Shown here piece by piece: positions 32,748-41,512 of a stretch of 64,000 bases of DNA (positions within the stretch are counted from its first letter, which is position 1; each line of letters begins with the position of its first letter). A program made the translations under genes and the position numbers. Under the pieces are notes generated by a model that saw nothing but the letters and a program-made list of their open reading frames with translations, was not told the origin of the DNA and ran no database searches. The stretch covers positions 62,001-126,000 of the forward strand of contig CAWGPP010000022.1 of NCBI GenBank assembly GCA_963824545.1. The letters run 5' to 3'. Source of the DNA: Bog-532 sp963824545 (GTDB lineage: Bacteria; Actinomycetota; Actinomycetes; Streptosporangiales; Streptosporangiaceae).

Positions 32748-34846
32748 CCGCGATGCACGTCATCGCGACCGCCGGGCACGTCGACCACGGGAAGTCGACC
32801 CTGGTGCGCGCGCTCACCGGGATGGAACCCGACCGCTGGGCCGAGGAACGCCGCCGCGGCCTCACCATCGATCTGGGCTTCGCCTGGATGGGCCTGCCCG
32901 GCGGGCAGCGGCTCGCCTTTGTCGACGTGCCCGGGCACGAGCGGTTCGTGCCCAACATGCTCGCCGGGCTAGGGCCGGTGCCGGCCGTGCTGTTCGTGGT
33001 GGCGGCGGACGGCGGCTGGATGCCCCAGTCGGCGGAGCACCTGGCGGCCATCGACGCGCTCGGCATTTCCCGTGGTCTGCTCGCCGTCACCCGGGCTGAC
33101 CTCGCGGACCCGGAGCCGGCCCGACGCCGGGCCGTGGCCGAGATCGCCGACACCAGCCTCGGTACGGTGCAGGCGGTCGCGGTCAGCGCGACCACCGGGG
33201 CCGGCCTGGCGGATCTGCGCGACGCGCTCGCCCGGCTAGCCGCGGGCCTGCCCGCGCCCGCCCCGGGCGCGCCGGCCCGGCTGTGGGTGGACCGGGCGTT
33301 CAGCATCCGGGGCAGCGGCACCGTGGTGACCGGGACCCTCCCGGCTGGCACCATCCGGGCCGGTGACGAACTGCTGCTGACGCCGTCCATGCGGCCGGTC
33401 CGGGTCCGCGCGATCGAGTCGCTGGGCCAGCCCGCCGCTCAGGTCAGCGGGGCCGCCCGGGTCGCGCTGAACCTGCGCGGCGTGGCCCGTGAGGTACCCG
33501 CCCGCGGCATGGCGCTCGTCCAGGCCGGCCGCTGGACCCTGGCCGGCGCCGTCGACGTCCGCTGCACCTGGCCCGGGACGTCCCCGGCGGGGGGAGGCCA
33601 GCCGTCCGCCGCGCCCCGCCTCCCGCGCGAGCTGATCGTGCACGTGGGCTCGGCGCGCACCCCGGCCCGGGTCCGCCTGCTCGGCGAGGCTCCCGTGCCC
33701 GGAGAGACTCCCGTGCTCGGCGAGGCTCCCGTGCCCGGCGAGGCTCCCGCTCCCGTGGCCGGAGAGGACGCCGTGCCCGGAGAGGCCGCCGTGGCGAAAG
33801 GGGCACCCGGGATCAACGATGACGGCGGAAGCGGAGGGACGGGGCGGACGGCGCTGTTCGCGCGGCTGACGTTCCGTGACCCGCTGCCGCTGCACGTCGG
33901 CGACCGGATGCTGCTGCGCGACCCGGGGGCAGCGGACCTGTTCATCCTGGGCGCGACCGTGCTGGACGTGGCCCCGCCGCCGCTCACCCGGCGCGGCGCG
34001 GCGGCGGCCGCCGCGCGGGAACTGGCGGCCTGGCCCGATCCGCCGGGCGCGGCGGACCTGCTGCGCCGGCACGGGCTGCTGCGGACCGGCACGCTGGCCG
34101 CGATGGGCGTCGCCGGCGGCCCGGCGCCGGTCGCGGGCGACTGGGTCGCGGACCGCGCGTTCTGGGCGGCGGCGCGGAACCGGCTGGCGGACCTGGTGGC
34201 GGCGCACGCGGCGCGTGACCCGCTCTCGCTGGGCCTGACGGTGGAGGCGGCCCGCGCCGCGCTCGGCCTGCCGGGCCGGCACCTCGCCGAGGCCCTGGCG
34301 GCCAGCGAGCCGGCCGTGACCCTGGCCGGGGGTTACCTGCGTCCCGCCGGGCCGGGGGCCGTACCGGGGGACATTCCTGCGCCATCGGCGGTCCCGGTGG
34401 CCCCGGCCGCCGCCGGGGGCGGGCCTCGGGCCGCGGAAGAGCCCCGCCCGTTGCAGAAAAATAACGGCGGCTCAGCCACCCCGCCGCGGGTGCCGGAGCC
34501 GCTGCGGCAAGCGGTCCAGGCGGTGCGGTCCGACCTGGCGGCTGAACCGTTCCGCGCGCCCGAGGCGGACCGGCTCCGCCAGCTCGGCCTGGACGCCCGC
34601 GCGATCGCCGCGGCGGCGCGGGCCGGGCTGCTGCTGCGGGTCAGCGAGCAGATCGTGCTGGCCCCGGGCGCCGACACCGGCGCGGCCGCCATCCTGGCCC
34701 GGCTGCCGCAGCCGTTCACCACGGCCGAAGCGCGCCAGGCGCTGGGCACGACGCGGCGGGTGGCGATCCCGCTGCTGGAGTACCTGGACCGGGCCCGGAT
34801 CACCGAGCGGCTGCCCGACGACCGGCGCCGGGTGCGTCCCCGCTGA
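32744..34846 (+). CDS. selB: Selenocysteine-specific elongation factor
   Basis: A 700-residue translation GTPase that brings Sec-tRNA-Sec to UGA codons at SECIS elements. G1 GHVDHGKSTL (residues 11-20), G2 region GLTIDLGFAWM, G3 DVPGHERFVPNM, and an altered TRADLAD at the NKxD position, as in many SelB proteins. Domains II and III follow, with a repetitive GEAPVPGE insert at about residue 315-345. The C-terminal winged-helix array has FTTAEARQALGTTRRVAIPLLEYLDR near the end. Translated by GTGA coupling from selA. Confidence 0.93.
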   Translation: MTAMHVIATAGHVDHGKSTLVRALTGMEPDRWAEERRRGLTIDLGFAWMGLPGGQRLAFVDVPGHERFVPNMLAGLGPVPAVLFVVAADGGWMPQSAEHLAAIDALGISRGLLAVTRADLADPEPARRRAVAEIADTSLGTVQAVAVSATTGAGLADLRDALARLAAGLPAPAPGAPARLWVDRAFSIRGSGTVVTGTLPAGTIRAGDELLLTPSMRPVRVRAIESLGQPAAQVSGAARVALNLRGVAREVPARGMALVQAGRWTLAGAVDVRCTWPGTSPAGGGQPSAAPRLPRELIVHVGSARTPARVRLLGEAPVPGETPVLGEAPVPGEAPAPVAGEDAVPGEAAVAKGAPGINDDGGSGGTGRTALFARLTFRDPLPLHVGDRMLLRDPGAADLFILGATVLDVAPPPLTRRGAAAAAARELAAWPDPPGAADLLRRHGLLRTGTLAAMGVAGGPAPVAGDWVADRAFWAAARNRLADLVAAHAARDPLSLGLTVEAARAALGLPGRHLAEALAASEPAVTLAGGYLRPAGPGAVPGDIPAPSAVPVAPAAAGGGPRAAEEPRPLQKNNGGSATPPRVPEPLRQAVQAVRSDLAAEPFRAPEADRLRQLGLDARAIAAAARAGLLLRVSEQIVLAPGADTGAAAILARLPQPFTTAEARQALGTTRRVAIPLLEYLDRARITERLPDDRRRVRPR

Positions 34847-34891
34847 CCCGGCGGCCCGCTGACACGGCGGCCCGGCCTGTTCAGGACGCGG

Positions 34892-34924
34892 GGCTCCACC
34901 AACAATGGAACGGCCAGTGACGTT
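34892..34924. repeat. 33-bp sequence repeated in inverse at the end of the GH13 gene
   Basis: The stretch containing ACCAACAATGGAACGGCCAG matches the reverse complement of 37679-37711 at 29 of 33 positions. The other copy overlaps the 3' end and terminator hairpin of the alpha-glucosidase gene. It may be a captured fragment or one pair of borders around the 2.8 kb between them. Confidence 0.6.
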
Positions 34925-35131
34925 AGCGTCGGGGCGGCCTTCGTTCCGGTGTGCCCGGGCCCGGTCAACGTGCTCCGCATCCCGCCCGCTCCCTCCCTGG
35001 CGGAACTCGCCGGGCTCGGGGTGGCCAGGGTCAGCTACGCCGGCTTGCTGCACCGTGGCGTGATGGAGCAGTTCAGCAGCATCCTCGCGTCGCTGGCGGC
35101 CGAGCAGGGCCAGCACCTGCCCACCAGCTAG
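34920..35131 (+). pseudogene. C-terminal fragment resembling isocitrate lyase/PEP mutase family
   Basis: The frame reads VGAAFVPVCPGPVNVLRIP, then APSLAELAGLGVARVSYAGLL and ILASLAAEQG before the stop at 35131. That is the pattern at the end of PEP-mutase/isocitrate-lyase-like barrels (PxNV, PSxxELxxLGVxRVS). No start or preceding barrel exists upstream, since selB ends at 34846. This is therefore a remnant. Confidence 0.55.
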
Positions 35132-35159
35132 CGACGCCAGCAGGGCTGTAGGGGCCCCC

Positions 35160-35594
35160 TCAGTCGAGGCAGAACTCGTTGCCCTCGATGTCCTGCATCA
35201 CGATGCACGACTCGTTGTCGTCATCGGCAGGCAGGAGCCGTACGCGTACCGCGCCGAGCGCGACCAGCCGTGCGCATTCGGCCTCAAGCGTGGCCAGGCG
35301 CTCTTCACCCACGAGCCCGGTGCCGGCCCGCACGTCAAGATGCAGCCGGTTCTTGACGACCTTGCCTTCGGGAACGCGCTGGAAGAACAGCCGCGGACCC
35401 ACACCTGAGGGATCCATGCATGCGAACGCTGAACCCTGATGCCCAGGCGGCAGTGAGCGATCGAAATCGTCCCAAGTGGCGAACCCCTCCGGTGGCGGCG
35501 GTACGACGTACCCCAGCACCTCGCACCAGAAACGAGCGACGCGCTCAGGTTCTGTGCAGTCGAAGGTGACCTGGATCTGCTTGACCGACGTCAT
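35160..35594 (-). CDS. VOC-family (glyoxalase/bleomycin-resistance fold) protein
   Basis: A 144-residue VOC protein: IQVTFDCTEPERVARFWCEVLGY, then FATWDDFDRSLPPGHQGSAF, RLFFQRVPEGKVVKNRLHLDV and a C-terminal IVMQDIEGNEFCLD. The His in NRLHLDV and Glu in GNEFCL match metal-ligand positions in this fold. The subgroup (Glyoxalase_6-like) has no assigned substrate. ATG 35594 is chosen from the position of homology. Confidence 0.82.
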   Translation of the reverse strand: MTSVKQIQVTFDCTEPERVARFWCEVLGYVVPPPPEGFATWDDFDRSLPPGHQGSAFACMDPSGVGPRLFFQRVPEGKVVKNRLHLDVRAGTGLVGEERLATLEAECARLVALGAVRVRLLPADDDNESCIVMQDIEGNEFCLD

Positions 35595-35902
35595 CGGTCC
35601 ACCATAGAGGCGCGTGCTGTTCACCGAGACCCCGGATGTCATCGCGGTCGGTCGGTTAGCTGAGACCGCGGTGGACGGCCCACAGCGGTCCGGCGGCATG
35701 TATCAAAATCCAGCGGCACGCCTCTGGCTCATTGAAGACGTGGGCAGGTACAAGCCCGCCCTTCTGCGCACCGGGGAGCCAGGTACGACGGAGGTGGCCG
35801 CGTTCTTGGGTCAGGCCGGCTCAGCAGGCCGCGATCCTCATCAACGACGCCTCGGCGGGTTTCTTGGCGCGCAGTCCGTTCGATTCCCGCAAGGGGGACA
35901 TC
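35595..35902. other. Intergenic, nothing recognised
   Basis: This 308-bp stretch between the divergent VOC and small membrane genes has open frames, but none shows a family pattern or ribosome site. Promoters for both genes are expected here. Confidence 0.5.
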
Positions 35903-36385
35903 ATGGCAGCGACAGACACCTCGTCATCCAGTCCGCCCGTGAGTACGCCACCCGTTCCGGCCGCAGGTGCGCCATCTGATCCGGGATCCGATCAGCCACC
36001 CGTGCCGCCGAAGATCGCGGCTCTGCTGACCGGGCTCACCGCCCTGACCGGGGCCGTAATCGGCCTCATGACCAGCTTCAATGCCGTGCACTGGACGTCG
36101 GCGCAGACCACGCTGGCTGCGGCCGAGGTCGCTGCGTTCTGGGCGCTCGCAGCCGCGGTAACCGCTCATCTATGGCCGCAGACCAAGAAGCAGCCCGTCG
36201 CGGTAGCGGGCACGGTGACGGCCTTCGTATCGGCCACGCTGTCCGTGGGCATCGGATTCGCCTGGTGGCAGCTCACACAGTCGCAAAATGCGTCCCTGGT
36301 CAGCCTGGTCACAGCCATCGTCGCGGTGGCCTCGGCACTGGCGGCGCGGAGCACTGTTACGGCCGGTACGACGCCAGCCCGCTGA
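35903..36385 (+). CDS. Small membrane protein of unknown function
   Basis: A 160-residue protein with a Ser/Pro/Thr-rich N-terminal tail of about 35 residues, then four hydrophobic helices (IAALLTGLTALTGAVIGLM, AAEVAAFWALAAAVTAHLW, VAGTVTAFVSATLSVGIGF, LVSLVTAIVAVASALAA). ATG 35903 follows AAGGGGGACATC. I do not recognise the family. It converges on the HdeD-type gene at 36542. Confidence 0.65.
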   Translation: MAATDTSSSSPPVSTPPVPAAGAPSDPGSDQPPVPPKIAALLTGLTALTGAVIGLMTSFNAVHWTSAQTTLAAAEVAAFWALAAAVTAHLWPQTKKQPVAVAGTVTAFVSATLSVGIGFAWWQLTQSQNASLVSLVTAIVAVASALAARSTVTAGTTPAR

Positions 36386-36541
36386 GGCCGGGAGGGGACC
36401 TGGTATGGCAGCAGCCATCCGCTTGCCCCTTATCCGAGGCCGTCGCCGCCCGACTGCCGGGCATCCCCCATCTGTAGCGACCGAACACACTGTCCTGCTG
36501 CGATGAGGCAACGGGCACGAACCTGCCGCTGGTGGATCTGA

Positions 36542-37312
36542 TCAGGGGCCGCTGCTGGTCATGTCCCCTGGCTCGTGGCTGGCTTGGGCCGACTTGTGTG
36601 CCGCGAGCAGTGAGGCCTTGAGCTGTGTGTATTCCTCCATGGACAGCATGCCGTGCGCATGCAGCCGCGCGAGCCGGTCCAGCTGGCCGGCGAGCTGAGC
36701 AGGATCGCGCTGCGTGAGGTCCGCTGCCTGGGCAAAAGCCTGTGTGGCGTTGCGGATCTCGAGGGCGAGCGCGCAGTAGATGACGCCCGTCAGCACGGCC
36801 CACAGGCCGATGATCGTGATCAGCAGCGCCAGGGTCGCCTCGGGCCTTCGCATCGCCCAGATCCCGAGCAGCAGTTCGATCACGCCAGCCGAGAAGGTGA
36901 AACCCCAGTGCGGTAGCGCACGGCGGCGGGAGACGGAGGTGACGATGTGGAAGCCGCCGGACACAGCAAGCCATGCACCGGCGAAAAAGGCCAGCACGAG
37001 CAGGGACGGGCCGGGCCAGGCGGCCAGGACGACACCGGCAATGACTCCGGCGATCCCGGCAGCGATTTGCTCGCCCGACGTCCTGCCTGCGTACGTCGGA
37101 CTGAAGGCCAGGCCGATCCCGCGGATGATGAAGACCAGGCCCGTGACGACGGCCAGGGCGTGCACGGTCCAGTCGGTGGCCAGGATCGCGAGCCCAAGCC
37201 CGATCGAGACCAAGCCCGTCAGAAGGGGTATCCACCAAAGGTGCCTGATCTGCTCGGCGAGTTCCCGCAGCGGCGAGTATGAGCCCTTGCCGGGACTGGA
37301 GCCTTGGCTCAT
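36542..37312 (-). CDS. HdeD/DUF308 membrane protein with C-terminal SHOCT motif
   Basis: A 256-residue protein. Six hydrophobic helices in three pairs match the HdeD/DUF308 repeat (WWIPLLTGLVSIGLGLAIL, AGVIAGVVLAAWPGPSLLVL, GVIELLLGIWAMRRPEATLAL). A SHOCT-like helix pair closes the protein (LDRLARLHAHGMLSMEEYTQ, LKASLL). HdeD proteins are linked to acid resistance in enterics; in actinomycetes the role is unknown. SHOCT motifs mediate oligomer or partner contacts. Confidence 0.82.
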   Translation of the reverse strand: MSQGSSPGKGSYSPLRELAEQIRHLWWIPLLTGLVSIGLGLAILATDWTVHALAVVTGLVFIIRGIGLAFSPTYAGRTSGEQIAAGIAGVIAGVVLAAWPGPSLLVLAFFAGAWLAVSGGFHIVTSVSRRRALPHWGFTFSAGVIELLLGIWAMRRPEATLALLITIIGLWAVLTGVIYCALALEIRNATQAFAQAADLTQRDPAQLAGQLDRLARLHAHGMLSMEEYTQLKASLLAAHKSAQASHEPGDMTSSGP

Positions 37313-37639
37313 TGGATCACCCCTTGCAGCGTAGTGGCACCCGTGGCTGGCCTGCTGCCACGATCCGCCCTCGGTTCCGCGCCTGGCCGGGACCGGGCCG
37401 CATCAGCACCCAGTAAGCACGCAGGCCAGGCCCTGCTGCCCTTGCTCTCCTGGTCATACCCTCTGAACCGGTTCTTCAGCGCGTCCTGATCAGGGTAGCG
37501 AAGCCGTCCCGGACTCCAGGCGCGAGCATCGGCAGTGGATGATCACGTCGGCCAGCACATTGGCAGGCTTGCGGCCCGGCGGCTGGAAGGTGTTCCCGGC
37601 CGACTCGCGAAGACGGGCGACCAGCTCCGCCTGCATCGG
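37313..37639. other. Intergenic stretch between the HdeD and GH13 genes
   Basis: A short minus-strand frame here (MQAELVARLRESAGNTFQPP onwards, ending near 37497) has a start but no family match and is too weak to call. Nothing else is seen until the hairpin at 37640. Confidence 0.4.
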
Positions 37640-37694
37640 AACGGCCAGCGGCGTTAGCGTGGCTGTCTTGCGCTCCTAAACGCCACTGGCCGTT
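37640..37694 (-). terminator. Hairpin over the stop codon of the alpha-glucosidase gene
   Basis: AACGGCCAGCGGCGTT (37640-37655) pairs with AACGCCACTGGCCGTT (37679-37694), a 16-bp stem with one G-U wobble on the minus-strand transcript and a 23-base loop. It embraces the gene's stop at 37676. It is a likely transcription end despite lacking a U-run, as is common in actinomycetes. Confidence 0.5.
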
Positions 37695-39391
37695 CTATTG
37701 TTGGTCGACCCCGACGCCAGCCACACCGCCGTGTCCGGGGACAGCTTGCCGTCGCTGACCGGATCGCTGGCCAGCAGGACCCGGGCGTGCGGCGGCATCG
37801 GGACCGGGGCCGCGCCCAGGTTCGCGGCGAAGATGAACCCGGGCTCGCGTGTGAAGCAGATCGTGTCCGGCGCGCTATCGAGCCAGCTCATGAGCGGCGT
37901 GCCCGGGTCGTCGGTTCGGTAGCCCAGCGCTGGGTGAGTCCGCCGCAGCTTGAGCGCCGACCGGTACAGGTTCAGGAACGAGCCCGGATCGCCAATCTGG
38001 CTCGCGACGCTGTACTGCCCCCAGTAGCTCGGCTGCGGCAGCCACGGCGCCGCGTGCTTGCCGTCCCGGTTGGCGGTGGAAAACCCGAACGAGGAACCGG
38101 TGGCCGACCAGGGGAGGGGCACCCGGCAACCGTCGCGGCCCCGGTCCATCCCGCCGGATCGCCGGAACGTGGGGTCCTGGCGCGCCTCGTCGGGCAGCTC
38201 GACCACCTCGGGCAGGCCCAGTTCCTCACCCTGGTAGATGTAGGCCGAGCCGGGCAGCGCCAGCATCAGCAGCGCCGCCGCACGCGCCCGCCGCGTCCCG
38301 GCCCGCAGCTGGGGGTCGCCCACCCGGGGCAGCGCGGCGGACTCGTTCGGTGCCCCCGCCACCCCGGCCGCGTACCGGCTGACCGGCCGGGCCACGTCAT
38401 GGTTGCCGATCACCCACGGCGCGCGGTCGCCGCCTGCCATGCCCTCGATCGCCTCGATCGCCTCCCGCATCTCGGCGGCGTCCCAGCGGGCCAGGATGAG
38501 CTGGAAGTTGAAGACCTGCGGCAGGCCGCTTTCGGCCAGGTAGGGCATCAGCGTCGCGGGGGAGTCGTACCAGACTTCCCCGACCGCGGTGCGCGTGCCC
38601 GGGAACTCCCCGGGCACGTAAGAGTCGAGGATGACCCGCCACAGCCGGTACAGCTCGTGCAGCTCGGCCCGGTGGTAGTAGGCCGACGGGTGGTGCCCGC
38701 CCGCCGCCACCGTGATGTCCGCCAGGTTTGGGTCCTTGAACAGCCCGTGCGCCACATCGATGCGCAGGCCCGCGGCGCGGCGGCCGAGCCAGAACCGGAT
38801 GACTTCCTCGAAGTAGCCGTTGACCGCGGGGTTGCGCCAGTTCCAGTCGGGCTGTCCCTGGTCGAACAGGTGCAGGTACCACTGGCCGGCCCGGCCGTCC
38901 GGCTCGCTGACCCGCGTCCAGGCCGGGCCGTGGAAGACCGACTGCCAGTTGTTGGGCGGCTCGGTGCCGTCCGGGCCGCGCCCGTCCCGGAAGATGAACA
39001 TCTCGCGCTCGGGGCTGCCTGGCGCGGCGGCCAGCGCCGCCCGGAAGGCGGGGTGCTCGGACGAGCAGTGGTTCGGCACCAGGTCCACGATCACCCGGAT
39101 GCCGTTTTCTGCGGCCTCGGCGACGAGTTCGTCGAAACCGGCCAGCGTGCCCAGCCGCGGGTCGACGTCGCGGTAGTCGCTGACGTCATAGCCGCCATCC
39201 GCCAGCGGCGACGGATAGAACGGCGTCATCCAGATGGCGTCCACGCCCAGCTCCGACAGGTACGGCAGGCGGGACCGCACGCCGGCGAGATCCCCGATGC
39301 CATCTCCGTCCGCATCCGCGAAACTGCGCGGGTACACCTCGTAGACGACCGCCTCCTGCCACCACGGATGAATGCGGCTCACGGCGGACAT
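37676..39391 (-). CDS. GH13 alpha-glucosidase / oligo-1,6-glucosidase type
   Basis: A 571-residue GH13 enzyme with the conserved regions in order: IVDLVPNHCSSEHP, nucleophile Asp212 in GLRIDVAHGLFKD, acid/base Glu272 in TAVGEVWYD, and transition-state Asp332 in VIGNHDVARP. The N-terminus WWQEAVVYEVYPRSFADADGDGIGD and QGEELGLPE are typical of oligo-1,6-glucosidase/trehalose-6-phosphate-hydrolase-like subfamilies acting on short alpha-glucans. No signal peptide: cytoplasmic. The last dozen residues (GSTNNRTASGV) are atypical and come from the repeat shared with 34892-34924. Confidence 0.9.
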   Translation of the reverse strand: MSAVSRIHPWWQEAVVYEVYPRSFADADGDGIGDLAGVRSRLPYLSELGVDAIWMTPFYPSPLADGGYDVSDYRDVDPRLGTLAGFDELVAEAAENGIRVIVDLVPNHCSSEHPAFRAALAAAPGSPEREMFIFRDGRGPDGTEPPNNWQSVFHGPAWTRVSEPDGRAGQWYLHLFDQGQPDWNWRNPAVNGYFEEVIRFWLGRRAAGLRIDVAHGLFKDPNLADITVAAGGHHPSAYYHRAELHELYRLWRVILDSYVPGEFPGTRTAVGEVWYDSPATLMPYLAESGLPQVFNFQLILARWDAAEMREAIEAIEGMAGGDRAPWVIGNHDVARPVSRYAAGVAGAPNESAALPRVGDPQLRAGTRRARAAALLMLALPGSAYIYQGEELGLPEVVELPDEARQDPTFRRSGGMDRGRDGCRVPLPWSATGSSFGFSTANRDGKHAAPWLPQPSYWGQYSVASQIGDPGSFLNLYRSALKLRRTHPALGYRTDDPGTPLMSWLDSAPDTICFTREPGFIFAANLGAAPVPMPPHARVLLASDPVSDGKLSPDTAVWLASGSTNNRTASGV

Positions 39392-39553
39392 CGCCTCCTC
39401 GTCTCGGCTTCCCGGTAGGCCCGGTGGCCCGTGCGCGGGCCGCCTCCCATTAAAGACCTTGCGAGGGGACCGCCGTCTTCACGCGGTGGGGAGTCGCGTG
39501 CCCGGCCGGCGCGGCGCGACTGTTAGACGTGCGTCGCTTTTATACTCGTCTGC

Positions 39554-39977
39554 ATGGGCCGAGAGGTTCAGGTTTCCACTGGTGGCGTCTACGATCTCGG
39601 GTATCACATCGTGTGGTGCCCGAAGTATCGCCGCCCGGTCCTGTCCGGCCCGGTCCAGGTCGGCTGCGAGGAACTGATCCGCGCGAAATGCCCTGAGCAC
39701 GGCTGGCAAGTCATCGCGCTGGAAGTCATGCCGGACTACGTGCACCTGTTCGTGAAAAGCTCACCCGAAACACTCCCCCTCGTACATCGCGAACCAGCTG
39801 AAAGGCTTCGCCAGCCACGCGCTGCGCGAGGAGTTCCCGCACCTGCGGTCCCGGCTGCCGACCTTGTGGTCCCGGTCGTATTTCGCCGCGACCGTGGGCG
39901 CGGTGTCCGCCGCGACGGTGCGCCGGTACACCGACACCCAGTACGAGCTGCCGTGGCGGAAGGAACCGGCCCGGTGA
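39554..39977 (+). pseudogene. IS200/IS605 Y1 transposase TnpA, frameshifted
   Basis: The first part reads VYDLGYHIVWCPKYRRPVLS with the HUH-type pair further on as VMPDYVHLFVKSSP (usually DHVHLF, so the first His is Tyr). One extra C near 39770 then shifts the frame. The correct continuation SYIANQLKGFASHALREEF to YELPWRKEPAR lies one frame over, ending at 39977. It contains the catalytic Tyr region. Confidence 0.75.
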
Positions 39978-41067
39978 TACGCGCGTACAAGTTCCGCGCG
40001 TATCCGACGTGCCCGCAGGAAGGCCGGTCGGGTGGGCTGCTGGCCGATCACTGCGACCTGTACAACGCCGCGCTTGCCGAGCGCCGTGAGGTTTGGGATG
40101 CGGCGGGTCAGTATCTCCTACGGCTCCCAGTCCGCCCAGCTGCGCGACATCCGCTCCGCTGACCCGGGCGGGCAGGGACGGCATTCGTTCACCGCCCAGC
40201 AGCAAACCCTCCGCCGCCTCAACGTCGTGTTCACCGCGTTCTGCACACGCGCCGCGAAAGGCGGGGCCGGGTGTCCGCGGTTCAAGCCACACAGCCGTTT
40301 CAATCAGGTGACGTTCGTTGCCGGGGACGGCGCGAAATGGCAGCCGCGCGGCGATCGACGGTGGGCGTATGCGACGTTCCGGGCTGTCGGCCGGGTCAAG
40401 GTCCACCAGCACCGCCCCGTCACCGGCACCGTCAAGACGCTCCAGCTGAAACGGGAACACCGCCCTTGGTACGTGATCGTGACCGCTGGCACCGAACCGG
40501 TACCGCTCCCGGCTACGGGCCGCGAGATCGGCGTGGACGTCGGGGTGGCCCGGTTCCTCACCACCTCCGACGGGCAAATCATCGCGAACCCGAAGTTCCT
40601 GGACACCGCGCAAGAAGTGATCGCGGACCTCCAGCGCCGCAAAGAACACGCCAAACGCGGGTCGGGGAACCGGAAACGGATCCGCCGTGCACTGGCCCGC
40701 GAGTGGCGGAAGCTCCGCAACCAGCGCCGCGACTTCCACCACCAAACCGCCCGCGCGCTCGTGGACTCCTGCGACACGATCGCGCTGGAAAAACTGAACG
40801 TCGCGGGCATGACCCGCCGTCCCGCACCGAAACCGGACCCGGGCCAGCCGGGTACGTACCTGCCGAACAAGGCCGCCGCGAAAGCTGGCCTGAACAAGTC
40901 GATCCTCGACGCGAGCTGGGCCCAATTCATTAGCATCACTACCGCCAAGGCTGAAAGCGCCGGACGGACAGTGATCCGGGTGAACCCCGCCTGCACAAGC
41001 ATCAACTGCCACCTGTGCGGGGCCAAGTGCGTCCGCCCGCAGCAGGACACTGTGATCTGCCGCGGCC
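39974..41067 (+). pseudogene. IS605-type TnpB, frameshifted and truncated
   Basis: GTG 39974 overlaps the TnpA stop. VIRAYKFRAYP and DHCDLYNAALAERREVW are in one frame. From about 40095 the rest continues in another (RRVSISYGSQSAQLRDI onwards). The RuvC Asp (GVDVGVARFLTTSDG) and Glu (IALEKLNVAGM) are present, and the zinc finger starts (CHLCGAKC). The second CxxC and the third catalytic Asp are gone, and the frame dissolves into GC-rich sequence before tRNA-Sec. It is inactive as a nuclease. Confidence 0.75.
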
Positions 41068-41174
41068 CGCGGCCCCGTCGGCCGCCCCTCCGTCGGCAGG
41101 CCCCGCCCATTGGGAGGCGCCGACCGGCCACGCCCATGGGGCCGCCCGCGGGGACGGCCAGTAAAGTCAGCCAC

Positions 41175-41267
41175 GGAGGCGACTGGGTGCCTGGTGGCCC
41201 CCCTGGTCTTCAAAACCGGTGGGCGGCGCGCTGCGCCGTCGGCGGGTTCGATTCCCGTCCGCCTCCG
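41175..41267 (+). tRNA. selC: tRNA-Sec (anticodon TCA)
   Basis: It starts GGAGGCGA and ends CCGCCTCC-G; seven pairs form plus an A-C at the eighth position of the long bacterial Sec acceptor stem. The anticodon stem CTGGT/ACCGG holds the loop CTTCAAA with anticodon TCA at 41210-41212. The long variable arm is CGGCGC-GCT-GCGCCG. The T-arm is GCGGG-TTCGATT-CCCGT. The bases after the discriminator G are CTA rather than CCA. Its 3' two-thirds recur at 49428, marking it as an integration site. It works with SelA and SelB encoded at 31287-34846. Confidence 0.93.
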
Positions 41268-41268
41268 C
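41205..41268 (+). repeat. Left attachment site (inside tRNA-Sec)
   Basis: The 64 bp from the anticodon arm to one base past the discriminator match 49428-49491 at 62 positions. The following 32-bp sequence (41265-41296) is repeated at 52757-52788 with three mismatches, so the left junction also shares element-derived DNA with the integrase remnant there. Confidence 0.9.
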
Positions 41269-41302
41269 TACCTGCACAAACGCCGTTCCGGGCCGGGCTT
41301 CG

Positions 41303-41512
41303 ATGCTTCTGATGGATGGCATAGAGGTCACCGAGTACGCGGCCCGCAACGTCGAGGGCGACGTGGAAGTCCGCACCATCCGCGAGGAGAACCCGCAGGA
41401 CTCGGCTGCACAGTGGGCGCGAGATCAGCAGGCGCTCGGCGCGCAGGTTCAGCGGCGGCGGGTCACCGTGCTGGACGACTGGGCTGACCTGCCGCATCCA
41501 GGGGGCCGATGA
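41303..41512 (+). CDS. Small hypothetical protein at the left end of the island
   Basis: A 69-residue acidic protein (GIEVTEYAARNVEGDVEVRT, then AAQWARDQQALGAQVQRRR). No family is recognised. ATG 41303 is weak in ribosome signal; ATG 41312 is an alternative. It overlaps the 3' end of the recombinase remnants on the other strand. Confidence 0.4.
   Translation: MLLMDGIEVTEYAARNVEGDVEVRTIREENPQDSAAQWARDQQALGAQVQRRRVTVLDDWADLPHPGGR

Noticed and set aside
35614..35979. 121-codon plus frame upstream of the small membrane gene
   Set aside because: No ribosome site, no family pattern, and it overlaps the better-supported gene at 35903 in another frame.
37497..37643. Short minus-strand gene between HdeD and GH13
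   Set aside because: A 48-codon frame with a start but no convincing ribosome site or family; left as unassigned intergenic DNA.
31287..41267. A selD or selenoprotein gene accompanying selAB and tRNA-Sec
   Set aside because: No selenophosphate synthetase or formate dehydrogenase-like frame was found in the window.
41067..41312. TnpB frame continuing through tRNA-Sec
   Set aside because: The residues after the first zinc-finger pair have no homology; the DNA there is tRNA-Sec and its flank.
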